From contig JAKOTQ010000011.1 in assembly GCA_029776205.1 (NCBI GenBank), positions 24,726 through 88,725 on the forward strand: a stretch of 64,000 nucleotides of DNA, written 5' to 3'. Source of the DNA: Bacillota bacterium. Lineage in GTDB: Bacteria; Bacillota; UBA4882; UBA8346. Both the position numbers and the translations under genes were made by a program. The notes below the pieces were generated by a model that was not told the DNA's origin, searched no databases, and saw only the letters and a program-made list of their open reading frames with translations. This document shows positions 26,696 to 36,599 of this stretch, piece after piece (position 1 is the stretch's first letter; every line of letters starts with the position of its first letter).

Positions 26696-27705
26696 TACCT
26701 TTCACCTGCCTTATCAACCTTTGACTGGCTTTGATTCTTTGATTTAAACAACCGTTGCCACAAGCCCAAAATCGATATCTCCCGATTCCCCATCAATCCA
26801 CTCGGACGGAATAACATGATGAAAATCAGCAATAATGGATAGATGACCAGACGGTAATCCTGTAAAAACCGTAAAAACTCTTGCAGGTAGGTGAGTACAA
26901 ACCCGGCAATGACCGTTCCGGTAATGCTTCCCATACCGCCTAAAACCACAATAACCAAGAAGTCGACGGATTTCAAAAAGTTAAACATCGTCGGATTGAG
27001 ATATCCAAAGAAAGGAGCATATAAACCACCACCGACGCCGGCAATAAAGGCCGAAATTGTAAAAGCATACATTTTATAATAAAACACATTAATTCCCATA
27101 GCATTAGCAGCAATTTCATCTTCCCGCACCGAGAGTATCGCCCGGCCGTAAGAAGATTTGATCAAGTTACTCACCAGAATAATCGTAATGATCATCACGG
27201 AAAAAACCCACAGCAAAGAAAGAGCCGGCGCAAGTAATATATCCTCCGTAAAGGAAGGAATCCCTTTCAGGCCGGCCGCCCCTCCTGTAATTTGCTCTAG
27301 ATTAATCATAATGACCCGGATAATCTCACCAAATCCCAAAGTAACAATAGCTAAATAATCTCCACGAAGCCGCAAGGTCGGAAATCCGATAACCAACCCA
27401 AACACTGCCGTCACCAAGCCACCGATCAAAATCGCCAAAAACATTGGGAGATTCAGCTTCATGATACAATAGGCTGTAGTATAAGCGCCAACCGCCATAA
27501 AACCAGCATGCCCCAGCGCCAATTGACCGGTAAATCCGGAAATTAAATTCAGGCTCAGAGCTACAATGACATTGATCCCTGCCAAAGATAAAATCTGCGC
27601 AGTATATTCATCAATTACACCAAAGAATACCAGAGCCGTCATGATACCGGTGAATACCACAGCAATAGCCGCAAGCGTTAACCCATTTGCAATATTCTTC
27701 TTCAT
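26695..27705 (-). CDS. livM: Branched-chain amino-acid ABC transporter permease LivM
   Basis: 336 residues with about eight to ten membrane helices. The core has LNLISGFTGQLALGHAGFMAVGAY and TLRLRGDYLAIVTLGFGEIIR, the LivM signature, plus GGMGSITGTVIAGF. The start at 27705 has AAGGTG 9 bases upstream; the TTG or ATG codons before it are not needed. It follows livH by 4 bases. Confidence 0.94.
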   Translation of the reverse strand: MKKNIANGLTLAAIAVVFTGIMTALVFFGVIDEYTAQILSLAGINVIVALSLNLISGFTGQLALGHAGFMAVGAYTTAYCIMKLNLPMFLAILIGGLVTAVFGLVIGFPTLRLRGDYLAIVTLGFGEIIRVIMINLEQITGGAAGLKGIPSFTEDILLAPALSLLWVFSVMIITIILVSNLIKSSYGRAILSVREDEIAANAMGINVFYYKMYAFTISAFIAGVGGGLYAPFFGYLNPTMFNFLKSVDFLVIVVLGGMGSITGTVIAGFVLTYLQEFLRFLQDYRLVIYPLLLIFIMLFRPSGLMGNREISILGLWQRLFKSKNQSQSKVDKAGER

Positions 27706-27709
27706 GCAA

Positions 27710-28609
27710 TTACACCTTCTCACTGACATTTTTACCGAGAATACCTGAAGGCTTCACAACCAATATCAAAATAAGAATCCCGAACGCAATGGCATCCGCC
27801 AGCTGCGATGAGATAAACCCTTTCGTCAAGGTTTCGGCAATTCCCATAATAAACCCGCCTACCATAGCTCCGGGGATACTGCCAATGCCTCCAAGCACCG
27901 CAGCAACAAACGCTTTCAAACCGGGAATAATTCCCATATACGGTTCAACCTGCGGATAAGCGCTGGCAAAAAGTATTCCAGCCGCTGCTGCCAAAGCTGA
28001 ACCCAAAGCAAAAGTAAAGGATATAATCCAGTCCACATTGATCCCCATAAGGTATGCTGCCTGCCGGTCAAAAGAAACTGCCCGCATGGCTTTTCCGAGT
28101 TTAGTATAATTTACGATATAAGTCAATAAAAACATTAAAAGGATAGACACTACAAACACAATGATCTGAATCTGACTGATATTGATATCTCCAATCGGAA
28201 AGTTCACTGTTTTAAAAGTCGGAAATTGCTTGGGATTGGGGCCAATCGCTTTAACCACCCGGGCTCCGTTTTCAATAAAAATCGATACACCGATGGCAGT
28301 GATTAACGCATTGATCCGAGGCGCACTCCGTAACGGTTTATAACAGGTCTTCTCAATCACGATACCCACAGTCGCACAGACAAGCATCCCCACCAACAAA
28401 GCAAGGATAAATGTTAGAGGGGTGACGCCATAGGCAGCCAAAACAAAGAAACCGCCAAACGCTCCCAGCATCAAAATATCTCCATGGGCAAAATTAATCA
28501 ACTTCACAATCCCGTAAACCATGGTATACCCCAATGCGAGTAGGGCATAAATACTTCCCAGGGAGATCCCGTTCACCATTTGTTGTAAAAATTCATGTAA
28601 AAATCCCAT
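27710..28609 (-). CDS. livH: Branched-chain amino-acid ABC transporter permease LivH
   Basis: 299 residues, multi-spanning. It has the LivH start QQMVNGISLGSIYALLALGY followed by LINFAHGD, and the loop RAVSFDRQAAYLMGINVD that contacts the ATPase, then AAVLGGIGSIPGAMVGGF. It forms the channel with LivM. The start follows AGGTGG. A strong hairpin separates it from livK upstream. Confidence 0.94.
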   Translation of the reverse strand: MGFLHEFLQQMVNGISLGSIYALLALGYTMVYGIVKLINFAHGDILMLGAFGGFFVLAAYGVTPLTFILALLVGMLVCATVGIVIEKTCYKPLRSAPRINALITAIGVSIFIENGARVVKAIGPNPKQFPTFKTVNFPIGDINISQIQIIVFVVSILLMFLLTYIVNYTKLGKAMRAVSFDRQAAYLMGINVDWIISFTFALGSALAAAAGILFASAYPQVEPYMGIIPGLKAFVAAVLGGIGSIPGAMVGGFIMGIAETLTKGFISSQLADAIAFGILILILVVKPSGILGKNVSEKV

Positions 28610-28669
28610 AAACCCACCTCATTTATTCAACATCATTATCCGGATCTGGGGGCCCAATCCATTTTAACA

Positions 28670-28701
28670 ATAATGGGAGAATAGCTAGATTCTCCCATTA
28701 T
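28670..28701 (-). terminator. Hairpin between livK and livH (partial terminator or mRNA stabiliser)
   Basis: A perfect 13-bp stem (28689-28701 with 28670-28682) with a six-base loop lies between the binding-protein gene and the permease genes. The T run after it is poor (TGTTAAAA), so it probably trims expression and protects the livK message rather than ending transcription fully. Confidence 0.6.
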
Positions 28702-28757
28702 CGTTCTATTCCAATTATACCATCACTTTGACATCCAATAAAGTTCGATTCTTTTGG

Positions 28758-29897
28758 TTAGGGATTAACCGTTCCAGCATATTCAGTGGTTAATTTCCCA
28801 TCGGAGCCTTTCACCACTTTGAGCATAACCGCTGATTTGATAGGATTCCGTTTTTCATTGAACCGGATTTGCCCAGTCACCATCTTCTTATCGGTTTCCA
28901 TCATCGCCTGTTGAATCTTGACCGGATCTAAGCTGCCAGCTTTGGCAATGGCATCAACCAAAATGTAAGCAGCATCATAGCCAAGGGCTGCCAATGCATT
29001 TGGAGTGATTTTATGTTTTTCACGGAACTTTTGAACAAAGGCTTGAACATCTGCATCGTCCGAATCCGGCGAATAATGGTTGCTGTAATAGCAGCCAATC
29101 ACTTCATCTCCGGCATTATTGGTAATTTCATCCCAACCGTCGCCACCCATCATCGGGATGGTCATCCCTTGGCCTCGAACCTGTTTCGCAATAAGCGAAA
29201 TGGTGTTGTAATAATCAGGGATAAACAACACTTCCGGTTGGCTCGCTTTAATTTTGGTTAATTGAGCATTGAAATCTTTATCACCGGTGCTATAAGATTC
29301 GATCGCTACAATCTGGCCGCCAAGCTCTTCAAATTTGGACTTAAAGTTGCTCATCAACCCTTTAGAATAGTCATTAGTAATATCATAAAGAATAGCTGCT
29401 TTTCTGGCTTTCAGGGTTTCATAGGCAAACTTAGCATTTACCTGACCTTGGAACGAATCGTTGTAACACGCTCTGAAAATGAATTCACCGGCATCCGTCA
29501 CCGTATCATTGGTGGATGACGAGGTGATCAAGACCACCTTTTTCGCCTGAGCCTCTTTGGTAATCGCCAAGGTACATTTGCTGGTCAATGCCCCGATAAT
29601 CGCCACCACTTTATCTTTGGCCGTCAGTTTCTTAAAAGCGTTGGTTGTTTTTTCCGGGCTGTTTTCATCATCTTCAACGATAAGTTCAATTTGTTTACCA
29701 AGAACTCCGCCGTTGGCATTAATCTCCTCAATGGCCAAGGCAATAGCATCCCGGGTTTGAATCCCGTAGGCGGAAACCTGGCCGCTAATAGGTTGAATGG
29801 TGCCGATCTTAATTGTTTTACTTTCGTTACATCCGCTAATCAAAGAAAAGACGAGTACTAAAATTATTCCTGCTAAAAATAACCGATTCTTAAGCAT
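28758..29897 (-). CDS. livK: Branched-chain amino-acid-binding lipoprotein
   Basis: 379 residues. A lipoprotein signal (LVLVFSLISGC, lipid-bearing Cys about residue 23) precedes a type I periplasmic-binding fold: IKIGTIQPISGQVSAYG, AIEEINANGGVLGKQIEL and IIGALTSKCTLA. It captures the substrate on the outside of the membrane for LivHMGF. It is the first gene of the operon and has the best promoter in the window. Confidence 0.94.
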   Translation of the reverse strand: MLKNRLFLAGIILVLVFSLISGCNESKTIKIGTIQPISGQVSAYGIQTRDAIALAIEEINANGGVLGKQIELIVEDDENSPEKTTNAFKKLTAKDKVVAIIGALTSKCTLAITKEAQAKKVVLITSSSTNDTVTDAGEFIFRACYNDSFQGQVNAKFAYETLKARKAAILYDITNDYSKGLMSNFKSKFEELGGQIVAIESYSTGDKDFNAQLTKIKASQPEVLFIPDYYNTISLIAKQVRGQGMTIPMMGGDGWDEITNNAGDEVIGCYYSNHYSPDSDDADVQAFVQKFREKHKITPNALAALGYDAAYILVDAIAKAGSLDPVKIQQAMMETDKKMVTGQIRFNEKRNPIKSAVMLKVVKGSDGKLTTEYAGTVNP

Positions 29898-29953
29898 ACA
29901 ATCCTCCTCCCTTAATCCATAATCGATCAGTAAAATACTTTTTAATACTCAAA

Positions 29954-29982
29954 ATATTATCAAAATCACCAATCCATGTCAA
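29954..29982 (-). promoter_or_regulatory. Sigma-A promoter of livKHMGF
   Basis: Perfect TTGACA (29982-29977), 17 bases, TAATAT (29959-29954), about 57 bases upstream of livK. The 319-base gap between livK and the GGDEF gene otherwise holds only AT-rich sequence and the GGDEF terminator. Confidence 0.8.
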
Positions 29983-30119
29983 CAATGTTGCCATTGTATA
30001 TTGCATTCATGTAAAAACGTTCATAACCTTCCAAATTTATTCGGATAATTATACATGTTTCGTTACTTTTTAACGTAAAAAACCAATTTTCTTGTAAGGT
30101 TTATGTCAACTTATTAAAT

Positions 30120-30142
30120 ATAAAAGCGCCCTTCGGCGCTTC
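30120..30142 (-). terminator. Rho-independent terminator after the GGDEF gene
   Basis: A 6-bp GC-rich stem (30135-30140 with 30125-30130) is followed by TTTATATTT on the minus strand, about 75 bases after the stop codon. Confidence 0.75.
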
Positions 30143-30216
30143 TACATCACGATTTTTCCTTTATTTAAGTATTACTTGCTTTCTCCGTGGTGTATAAATA
30201 TCCGATTTATTCCGTT

Positions 30217-31467
30217 TTATCCTTTAGCTGTTTTTTCGGCACGGCATATCCGGTTACGTCCGCTGTTCTTGGCATTATATAGCGCTTCATCCGCTTTTTG
30301 TAACAAACCTTCAAATGAATCCGAGCTCTCCGGATAACCGGCCAATCCACCACTTAGCGTCACCACGATCCATCTGCCGTCATCGGTTTGATACGGATGC
30401 TCGAAGACAGCGTAACGCAGTTTTTCGGCAAAATCGAATGCCTCGTCCGCAGATACCTCCGGTAGAACCACCACAAACTCTTCTCCACCATATCGTGCCA
30501 AAATGCCGGTTGGCAACATTTCACTGGCCAACTGTGCTGTTTCCTTGAGAACCATATCTCCGACCAAATGTCCGTACCGATCATTGATCGCTTTGAAATG
30601 ATCCAAATCAAAGATAATCACCGAAACGATTTGAGGTCTTGAAGCAAACAATTCCGAAATATAATTCATCAAATACATCCGGTTATAAACACCGGTCAAG
30701 GCATCATGGGTAGCCATCCGCCGCATTTTATCGTATAAGTACGCATTTTCCAACGACAAGCTTAATTCCTGTGCGATCAATTTAGCAAAATCAATTAAAT
30801 CTTGGTTAATGATACGGACTAGTTCATTCTCCATTACCATCACACCCAGGCAATTATGACGTCCGCTCAGAGGGATGGCAATATTACCGCTGGTCTTTCC
30901 TTGGGCCATGGCTTCATCAGCATCGGTAAAAACCATCCGTTCCCGACAAGCCCGGGCCACCAAATGATCGGCATCTACCGGAATAATCTTGTCATATACA
31001 GGAGCAGCTGCAAATCCCGAGTTAGCTTTGAGTTCCAGCACCGACTTTTGTTCATTGACCATATAAATGGTACACCACTTACTGCCAAATACTCCAAGTA
31101 GAATATCCAACGTTTTTTTCATCAGCTGATTACTGTCGAGTTCACGGGCAATTTCTTCTTGAATCAGCTGCAACGTATAGGCCTGAGCATATTTCTCCTC
31201 CAAAGTAAGGCTGGAAAGCTGCAGCTTTTGATAGTTCATTTCCATGTCACGCCGGCTCTCTTCCATCCGGGTATACATGGTAACGAAGGATTGCCGAAGT
31301 TCAGCCAAATCGTCATGGTGCGGATCAGGCGGTAACTCCAGAGATGATCCACTTAAAATTTTATTTACCCAATTTTTCAGCTCCACAATCCGAACCACAA
31401 ATGAGCGGTTGCGGATAAACAAAACGATGTTCAATACTCCAAGTAAAATTAATATGATATAGACCAT
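30217..31467 (-). CDS. Membrane GAF-GGDEF diguanylate cyclase
   Basis: 416 residues. One N-terminal membrane helix (VYIILILLGVLNIVLFI), a coiled coil (about 45-105), a GAF domain (about 110-245) and a GGDEF domain (about 255-405) with HDALTGVYNRMYL and active-site YGGEEF. The GGEEF form is catalytic. The residues before it (SEMLPTGILA) do not show the RxxD inhibitory site, so product feedback may be missing. It would make cyclic di-GMP in response to a ligand in the GAF domain. No partner genes are adjacent. Confidence 0.9.
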   Translation of the reverse strand: MVYIILILLGVLNIVLFIRNRSFVVRIVELKNWVNKILSGSSLELPPDPHHDDLAELRQSFVTMYTRMEESRRDMEMNYQKLQLSSLTLEEKYAQAYTLQLIQEEIARELDSNQLMKKTLDILLGVFGSKWCTIYMVNEQKSVLELKANSGFAAAPVYDKIIPVDADHLVARACRERMVFTDADEAMAQGKTSGNIAIPLSGRHNCLGVMVMENELVRIINQDLIDFAKLIAQELSLSLENAYLYDKMRRMATHDALTGVYNRMYLMNYISELFASRPQIVSVIIFDLDHFKAINDRYGHLVGDMVLKETAQLASEMLPTGILARYGGEEFVVVLPEVSADEAFDFAEKLRYAVFEHPYQTDDGRWIVVTLSGGLAGYPESSDSFEGLLQKADEALYNAKNSGRNRICRAEKTAKG

Positions 31468-31554
31468 CCGGTCGTCCTCCCGCCAAAAACATTTATCGAT
31501 TTATAAAATGAATTTGGTTAGATTGGAACATCTGACATCAATGCTGCCACCCTA

Positions 31555-32046
31555 TCAAATATAAATCACAATATAATCAAAATAGACACTGTGTATATCT
31601 ATTATATCGGATTTTAAAACATTGTATATTAGATTTTTTTCGATAGATAGTACCAAAGACTGCCGGGAACGATAATCATTCCAAAACCGCTGATCGGCAG
31701 GGGGTTTGGCAAGACCATCGATGTCATCAGGCGCCCACCATGATACTGCCTGACACTCGATGGGTTTGGGTTCCCCTTCGATAATCCGGCACGCAAAATA
31801 AAGCAGTATCAAATGCATATTCCCTTTAACTTCTGAAATCACATCGAGCAAAGGCCCAACTTCAGCCCTAATCCCCAGCTCTTCCTGTAACTCTCGGCAT
31901 AGACTCTGCCGCGGCTCCTCTCCCCATTCAATTTTTCCGCCGGGAAATTCCCACTTTCCGCCTTCTGAATCCTGCGGCCGCCGTTGGGCCATGAATAATC
32001 GACCCTCTTTTTCGATTACAGCAGCTGTAACGACAATTTGCTTCAT
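31555..32046 (-). CDS. Nudix hydrolase, MutT-like
   Basis: 163 residues. The Nudix box GGKIEWGEEPRQSLCRELQEELGI pattern is complete (residues about 36-58; key residues G, E, R, E, E, G in the Gx5Ex7REUxEExGU spacing), preceded by MAQRRPQDSEGGKWEFPGG as in MutT-type 8-oxo-dGTP diphosphatases. The last 30 residues (NLIYNVLKSDIIDIHS onward) are an AT-rich tail without counterpart in the family and may come from readthrough of a lost stop codon. The ATG at 32046 follows AAGGTGAT. Confidence 0.85.
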   Translation of the reverse strand: MKQIVVTAAVIEKEGRLFMAQRRPQDSEGGKWEFPGGKIEWGEEPRQSLCRELQEELGIRAEVGPLLDVISEVKGNMHLILLYFACRIIEGEPKPIECQAVSWWAPDDIDGLAKPPADQRFWNDYRSRQSLVLSIEKNLIYNVLKSDIIDIHSVYFDYIVIYI

Positions 32047-32103
32047 ATCATCACCTTGTTTGTCTTCATTCATTTATATATCCTAACACATACATATCTA
32101 ACC

Positions 32104-32134
32104 AAAAACAGCGAAGAAGAATTTCTCCGCTGTT
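32104..32134 (-). terminator. Rho-independent terminator after tyrS
   Basis: A stem of about 12 bp with one mismatch (32123-32134 with 32107-32118) is followed by TTTTTGG on the minus strand. Confidence 0.8.
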
Positions 32135-32146
32135 TTGAATGACATT

Positions 32147-33370
32147 TTATTGCAAGATGATCCGTTGGAATTGCTTCTTCCCTTTTTTAATCAACGCCTC
32201 ATCCCCCGGAAAATCATCCATGGTCACCGTTTGATTGGTATCCGTCACTTTTTGATCATTTAACGTAATGCCGCCTTGCGCTATTAACCGCCGGGCTTCG
32301 CTTTTAGAAGGAGCTAACTTGGCAACAACCAGCAGATCGGCAATAGGTAACCCTGATACCACGGCATTCCGATCGAGAGGAATCGCCGGTACCGCACTTT
32401 CATCTCCGGCGTTTCCAAACAAAGCTTCAGCGGCTTTTTGAGCCTCTTTTGCCGCTTCCTCGCCATGAGTCAACCGGGTCACTTCATAAGCCAACACTTT
32501 TTTGGCTTCATTAATCTCCCGATCTTTTAATGAACCTAAGCGACGAACCTCATCCATAGGCAAGAAAGTATATAGAGCCAAAAAGCGTTCCACATCCCGG
32601 TCATCCGTATTCCGCCAATATTGATAAAAATCATACGGGCTGGTTTTTTGAGCATCAAGCCAAACCGCACCGGCCTCCGTTTTCCCCATCTTCTTTCCGG
32701 AACTGGTAGTCAAGAGGGGGAACGTAATACCGTAAGCCTCACCTCTCTCCAACCGACGGATCAAGTCAGCACCCGAAAGAATATTAGACCACTGATCATC
32801 TCCGCCCATTTGCAACTTACACCCATATTTCCGGTAAAGCATCAGAAAATCATAGGATTGCAATAACATGTAGTTAAACTCAATAAATGTCAATCCTCTT
32901 TCCATCCGGGACTTATAGCACTCAGCTGTCAGCATCCGGTTAACCGAAAATTGGGACCCGACTTCCCGAAGAAAAGCAATGTAATTTAGATCACGCAGCC
33001 ATTCCGCATTGTTGATCATTAACGCCTTACCATCGCTAAAATCGATGAAGCGGGAGAGTTGTTCTTTGAAACAGGACGCATTATGATCAATCTGTTCTTC
33101 AGTTAACATTTTCCGCATATCTGTGCGTCCACTGGGATCTCCAATCATCGCCGTACCGCCCCCCAAAATGGCAATAGGCCGGTGTCCAGCTTCCTGCATA
33201 TGATGCATAGCCATAATCGGGAGCATATGGCCAATATGTAAACTGTCAGCCGTTGGATCAAACCCTACATAAAAGGTGACTTTTTCCCTTTCTAACAGTT
33301 CGTACAGAGGTTCTTGGTGAGTCGTCTGTTGAATAAATCCCCGTTCCCTCAAGACATCGATAACCGACAT
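32147..33370 (-). CDS. tyrS: Tyrosyl-tRNA synthetase
   Basis: 407 residues, class [18 protein letters not shown] (HIGH at 45-48), [22 protein letters not shown] and [11 protein letters not shown] in place of KMSKS. A C-terminal S4-like domain from about 340 has [19 protein letters not shown]. The KMGKT form and the sequence around it are those of the TyrZ-like subgroup. A T-box with a Tyr (TAC) specifier controls it. Confidence 0.97.
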   Translation of the reverse strand: MSVIDVLRERGFIQQTTHQEPLYELLEREKVTFYVGFDPTADSLHIGHMLPIMAMHHMQEAGHRPIAILGGGTAMIGDPSGRTDMRKMLTEEQIDHNASCFKEQLSRFIDFSDGKALMINNAEWLRDLNYIAFLREVGSQFSVNRMLTAECYKSRMERGLTFIEFNYMLLQSYDFLMLYRKYGCKLQMGGDDQWSNILSGADLIRRLERGEAYGITFPLLTTSSGKKMGKTEAGAVWLDAQKTSPYDFYQYWRNTDDRDVERFLALYTFLPMDEVRRLGSLKDREINEAKKVLAYEVTRLTHGEEAAKEAQKAAEALFGNAGDESAVPAIPLDRNAVVSGLPIADLLVVAKLAPSKSEARRLIAQGGITLNDQKVTDTNQTVTMDDFPGDEALIKKGKKQFQRIILQ

Positions 33371-33408
33371 CGTATCCTCCTCCTTATCTTAATCTAAAAC
33401 TTAAAATA

Positions 33409-33726
33409 ATAAAAAAAGACTTTTATCCCGTATAAGGACGAAAGTCTCGTGGTACCACCTTACTTTAAGTGCCGTAAAACGCCACAGCACTCCTCTTCAC
33501 GCGTTAACGGGCGTACCCGAACCAGCGTACTAAAGATTCCGCCGCCAGCTCCGGAGAGTAATTCGCTATTACCGGATTCGACAGGTTTACACCGCCACCT
33601 GCTCTCTTATGTCACCCCGGCAAAACTACTCTGAAAACCGCTGGAAAACCAACTGTCTTCAATCTCCTTCATTGCCTTTTATTTTTTTTATTTACAAATT
33701 ATATCATGTCCAAAACTCTTCAGCAA
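33409..33726 (-). promoter_or_regulatory. T-box riboswitch (Tyr specifier) and promoter of tyrS
   Basis: Fills the gap upstream of tyrS. The promoter is TTGCTG (33726-33721), 17 bases, TATAAT (33703-33698). Stem I has GAGTAG on the 5' side and GCGAATTACTCTC on the 3' side, giving specifier TAC at 33560-33558. The T-box core GGTGGTACCACG is at 33459-33448, then a terminator stem with a T run at about 33446-33409. Confidence 0.95.
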
Positions 33727-33744
33727 TATGAACTTATATTATTA

Positions 33745-33773
33745 TTGGCATCCGAAAAATGATGTTATATAAT
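33745..33773 (+). promoter_or_regulatory. Promoter of the amino-acid ABC transporter
   Basis: TTGGCA (33745-33750), 17 bases, TATAAT (33768-33773) on the plus strand, about 50 bases before the start of the binding-protein gene and back to back with the tyrS promoter. Confidence 0.7.
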
Positions 33774-33826
33774 TGTAATATCTCTAGCCCATTGGTATAT
33801 GAGACAAATTATTGGAGGTGTCATAA

Positions 33827-34567
33827 TTGAAGAAGTATTTAATGTTTCTCATATCCTTAGCCCTGCTTATCACCGTTGGAGTGGGCTGTAACAAGTCCCA
33901 ATCCGTATTAAAAGTCGGTACCGATGCAGCCTATGCTCCTTTCGAGTACATCGATAAAGATGGAAATTTTGCCGGTTTTGACGTTGAACTGATGCAAATG
34001 ATCGCCGATGAACTCGGAATGAAACTGGAAATGCAAAATGTCGGATGGGACGGGCTCATCCCCGGCCTGATGAACGGCAACTATGACTGTTTAATTTCCG
34101 CCATGACGATTACCGAAGAACGGTTAAAACAAATTGACTTTTCTCAACCCTATTTTTCTACCCACCAAGCCATCGTCATTAAAGAAGACAATACCACCAT
34201 CAACAGTGCAGCGGATCTCATCGGTAAAACCATCGCCGTACTTAACGGAACCACCGGTGATCTTTATGCCAGTACGATTAAAGATGTAAAAATGAAACGT
34301 TTTGACAACAATCCTTTGGCTGTCCAAGACTTGATCAATAACAACTCCGATGCAGTGGTTATGGATGATCTGGTCGCTTATGACACCATTAAAAATATTT
34401 CCGGGTTAAAAGTTATTGAGATTGACGGAGCTGAATCCGAAAACTACGGAATTGGCATTAAAAAAGGCAATGATAAACTGTTAGAGAAGATCAATAACGC
34501 CATCGATACCCTCAAAAATAACGGAAAATATGATGAATTAGTTGCCAAATACAAATCCGTTAATTAA
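33827..34567 (+). CDS. Polar amino-acid-binding lipoprotein of an ABC transporter
   Basis: 246 residues. A lipoprotein signal ends VGVGC (Cys 21). The type II periplasmic-binding fold shows LKVGTDAAYAPFEYID, GFDVELMQMIADELG, WDGLIPGLMNGNYDCL and the family 3 pattern DFSQPYF. The ligand is probably Gln, Arg, His or Lys; it cannot be told from the sequence. The start is a TTG at 33827, preceded by GGAGGTG. Two hairpins separate it from the permease gene, which should keep the binding protein more abundant. Confidence 0.9.
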   Translation: MKKYLMFLISLALLITVGVGCNKSQSVLKVGTDAAYAPFEYIDKDGNFAGFDVELMQMIADELGMKLEMQNVGWDGLIPGLMNGNYDCLISAMTITEERLKQIDFSQPYFSTHQAIVIKEDNTTINSAADLIGKTIAVLNGTTGDLYASTIKDVKMKRFDNNPLAVQDLINNNSDAVVMDDLVAYDTIKNISGLKVIEIDGAESENYGIGIKKGNDKLLEKINNAIDTLKNNGKYDELVAKYKSVN

Positions 34568-34605
34568 TTCGTTCTCTATTTTTACTGATGTTTTATGATG
34601 TTTCC

Positions 34606-34656
34606 ATTCCCCCTCTTGATGATCAAGAGGGGGAATCCTTGATTATCAAGTTTTTT
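34606..34656 (+). terminator. Tandem hairpins between binding-protein and permease genes
   Basis: A perfect 14-bp stem (34606-34619 with 34623-34636) is followed at once by a small stem (34638-34642 with 34646-34650) and six T residues. As the transporter genes continue downstream, this is probably a partial terminator. Confidence 0.7.
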
Positions 34657-34700
34657 ACTACAACGTTTAGCATCAATTTTTATTGCAAAGAGGTAACACC

Positions 34701-35684
34701 GTGAAACTTAAAGTTACGCTTATTCTTATAACATCCTTGCTTTTATGTTTAGCCGTTTCCGGGATAGTCCTAGGCGAACCGGATGTCGAGAAAACGACAT
34801 TAACCATTACTTCCGATCCATCCGGTGCTGATATTATCATCAACGGCAAGGAAATCGGCAAACAAACACCTCATACATTGGAAAATCTCCAACCCGGTCA
34901 ACAACTAGAGCTGGTTTTGAAAAAGCCGCCTCTGTTTAAAAAATCGGTTCCGAAAAAAGTTACGATTAAGCCCGGCAAAAATGATGTATTTGTCGCCATC
35001 CCCGAGACTTGGTATTATTACATGTGGCTATACCTGCCCACTCTGTTAAAAGCAGCAGGGATGACTCTATTTTTAACCATTATTGCCGTATTCAACGGAA
35101 TTATTATCGGAACTCTTACCGGTATTGCCCGGGTGGTTCACAATAAAATACTCAATACCATAGCCGGTATCTATGTGGATTTTACCCGCGGGACTCCGCT
35201 CTTGGTCCAAATCTTTATGATTCATTTCGGTACCCCACCGATCATCGGCCACTTGATGGGAACTGGCAACCCAATCCCCATCAACCCCTTCGTCTCTGCC
35301 CTGTTGGCACTGAGCATTAACAGCGGCGCTTATGTGGCTGAAATTATTCGGGCTGGGATCCAATCGATAGATATTGGCCAAATGGAAGCTGCCCGTTCTC
35401 TTGGCATGACTTACCGTCAGGCGATGCGGTTCGTTATTCTACCGCAAGCATTAAAACGGGTTATTCCTCCTTTGGGCAATGAATTCATCGCCATGCTCAA
35501 AGATTCATCACTGGTCTCCGTTATCGGTATGGAAGAATTGGTCCGAAGAGCCCAAGTCATTGTCACCCGTACCTACCGGCCTACCGAAACCTGGATCGAA
35601 GTCGGCCTCATCTTTTTGATCATGACCATTCCCTTTACCCGACTCGTCGCGTATCTTGAAAGGAGACTGAAGACCAGTGATTAA
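34701..35684 (+). CDS. Amino-acid ABC transporter permease with N-terminal PEGA domain
   Basis: About 327 residues. After a signal-anchor ([18 protein letters not shown]) comes a PEGA-type beta domain at about residues 30-97, with [20 protein letters not shown] and [14 protein letters not shown]. The rest is a HisM/GlnP permease with five membrane helices, [16 protein letters not shown] and the ATPase-contact EAA loop [18 protein letters not shown] at about 228. PEGA domains are extracytoplasmic and thought to bind surface polysaccharide; joining one to a permease is unusual. The GTG at 34701 follows AGAGGT. It overlaps the ATPase gene by 8 bases. Confidence 0.88.
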   Translation: MKLKVTLILITSLLLCLAVSGIVLGEPDVEKTTLTITSDPSGADIIINGKEIGKQTPHTLENLQPGQQLELVLKKPPLFKKSVPKKVTIKPGKNDVFVAIPETWYYYMWLYLPTLLKAAGMTLFLTIIAVFNGIIIGTLTGIARVVHNKILNTIAGIYVDFTRGTPLLVQIFMIHFGTPPIIGHLMGTGNPIPINPFVSALLALSINSGAYVAEIIRAGIQSIDIGQMEAARSLGMTYRQAMRFVILPQALKRVIPPLGNEFIAMLKDSSLVSVIGMEELVRRAQVIVTRTYRPTETWIEVGLIFLIMTIPFTRLVAYLERRLKTSD

Positions 35685-36402
35685 AGTTGTTAATTTGCAT
35701 AAACGTTTCCGGCATCTCCATGTATTAAAAGGAATCAGTACTGAAATTGCCCAGGGTGAAGTGGTCTGTATTATCGGTCCCAGCGGTTCCGGAAAAAGCA
35801 CTTTCTTGCGTTGCATCAATCTACTGGAGAAACCCTCGGAAGGACACATCTATATTGAGAATATCGATGTCACCGATCATAGCCGGATCAATGTCAACGA
35901 AGTTCGCGCCGAAGTCGGCATGGTTTTTCAACGGTTCAATCTCTTTCCCCACTTGACCGCTTTGGAAAACATCACCATTGCGCCAATTAAAGTTCGGGGC
36001 CTTTCTGCAGAAGAAGCCCATGACCGGGCTTTCAAGTTACTGGATCGGGTGGGACTGCGCCATAAGGCGGATGCCTATCCCGAACAACTCTCCGGAGGCC
36101 AACAACAACGGATTGCCATCGCCAGAGCCTTAGCGATGAAACCGAAAGCCCTCCTTTTCGACGAACCGACCTCTGCGTTAGATCCGGAGATGATCCAGGA
36201 AGTTCTGGATGTTATGAAAGACTTAGCCCTCGAAGGCATGACCATGATCGTCGTTACCCACGAAATGGGGTTTGCACGGGAAGTTGCCAAACGGGTATTG
36301 TTTATGGATGAAGGCCATATTTTAGAAGAAGGCTCTCCCCAAGCCATATTTAACAACCCTCAAAACGAACGGACGAAACAGTTTTTAAGTAAGATACTAT
36401 AA
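35677..36402 (+). CDS. Polar amino-acid ABC transporter ATPase (GlnQ/HisP type)
   Basis: 241 residues. Walker [27 protein letters not shown], signature [15 protein letters not shown], Walker [16 protein letters not shown] and the switch His in [12 protein letters not shown], all typical of the polar amino-acid family. It completes the three-gene transporter with the binding protein and the PEGA-permease. The start is a GTG at 35677 inside the end of the permease gene, after AAGGAG. Confidence 0.95.
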   Translation: MIKVVNLHKRFRHLHVLKGISTEIAQGEVVCIIGPSGSGKSTFLRCINLLEKPSEGHIYIENIDVTDHSRINVNEVRAEVGMVFQRFNLFPHLTALENITIAPIKVRGLSAEEAHDRAFKLLDRVGLRHKADAYPEQLSGGQQQRIAIARALAMKPKALLFDEPTSALDPEMIQEVLDVMKDLALEGMTMIVVTHEMGFAREVAKRVLFMDEGHILEEGSPQAIFNNPQNERTKQFLSKIL

Positions 36403-36433
36403 ATTTCTAAGGCACACAGTTCACCGTACACAA

Positions 36434-36477
36434 AATGCCCCACGGATGTTTACCAAACTATCCATGGGGCATTTTTC
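36434..36477 (+). terminator. Rho-independent terminator after the amino-acid transporter
   Basis: A stem with a mismatch (36434-36449 with 36461-36474, GC-rich core CCCC/GGGG) is followed by a T run on the plus strand. Confidence 0.8.
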
Positions 36478-36599
36478 TGTCCGCTCTTTGAAATGGGGCT
36501 CTTTTACCTTACCCTCCCCAGACTTAGGATATTGTCCACTGTTAAATGTTATTAAATTCCCGAATACTGTTTCCTATGTTTGTAAAATAACTGTGCGTC

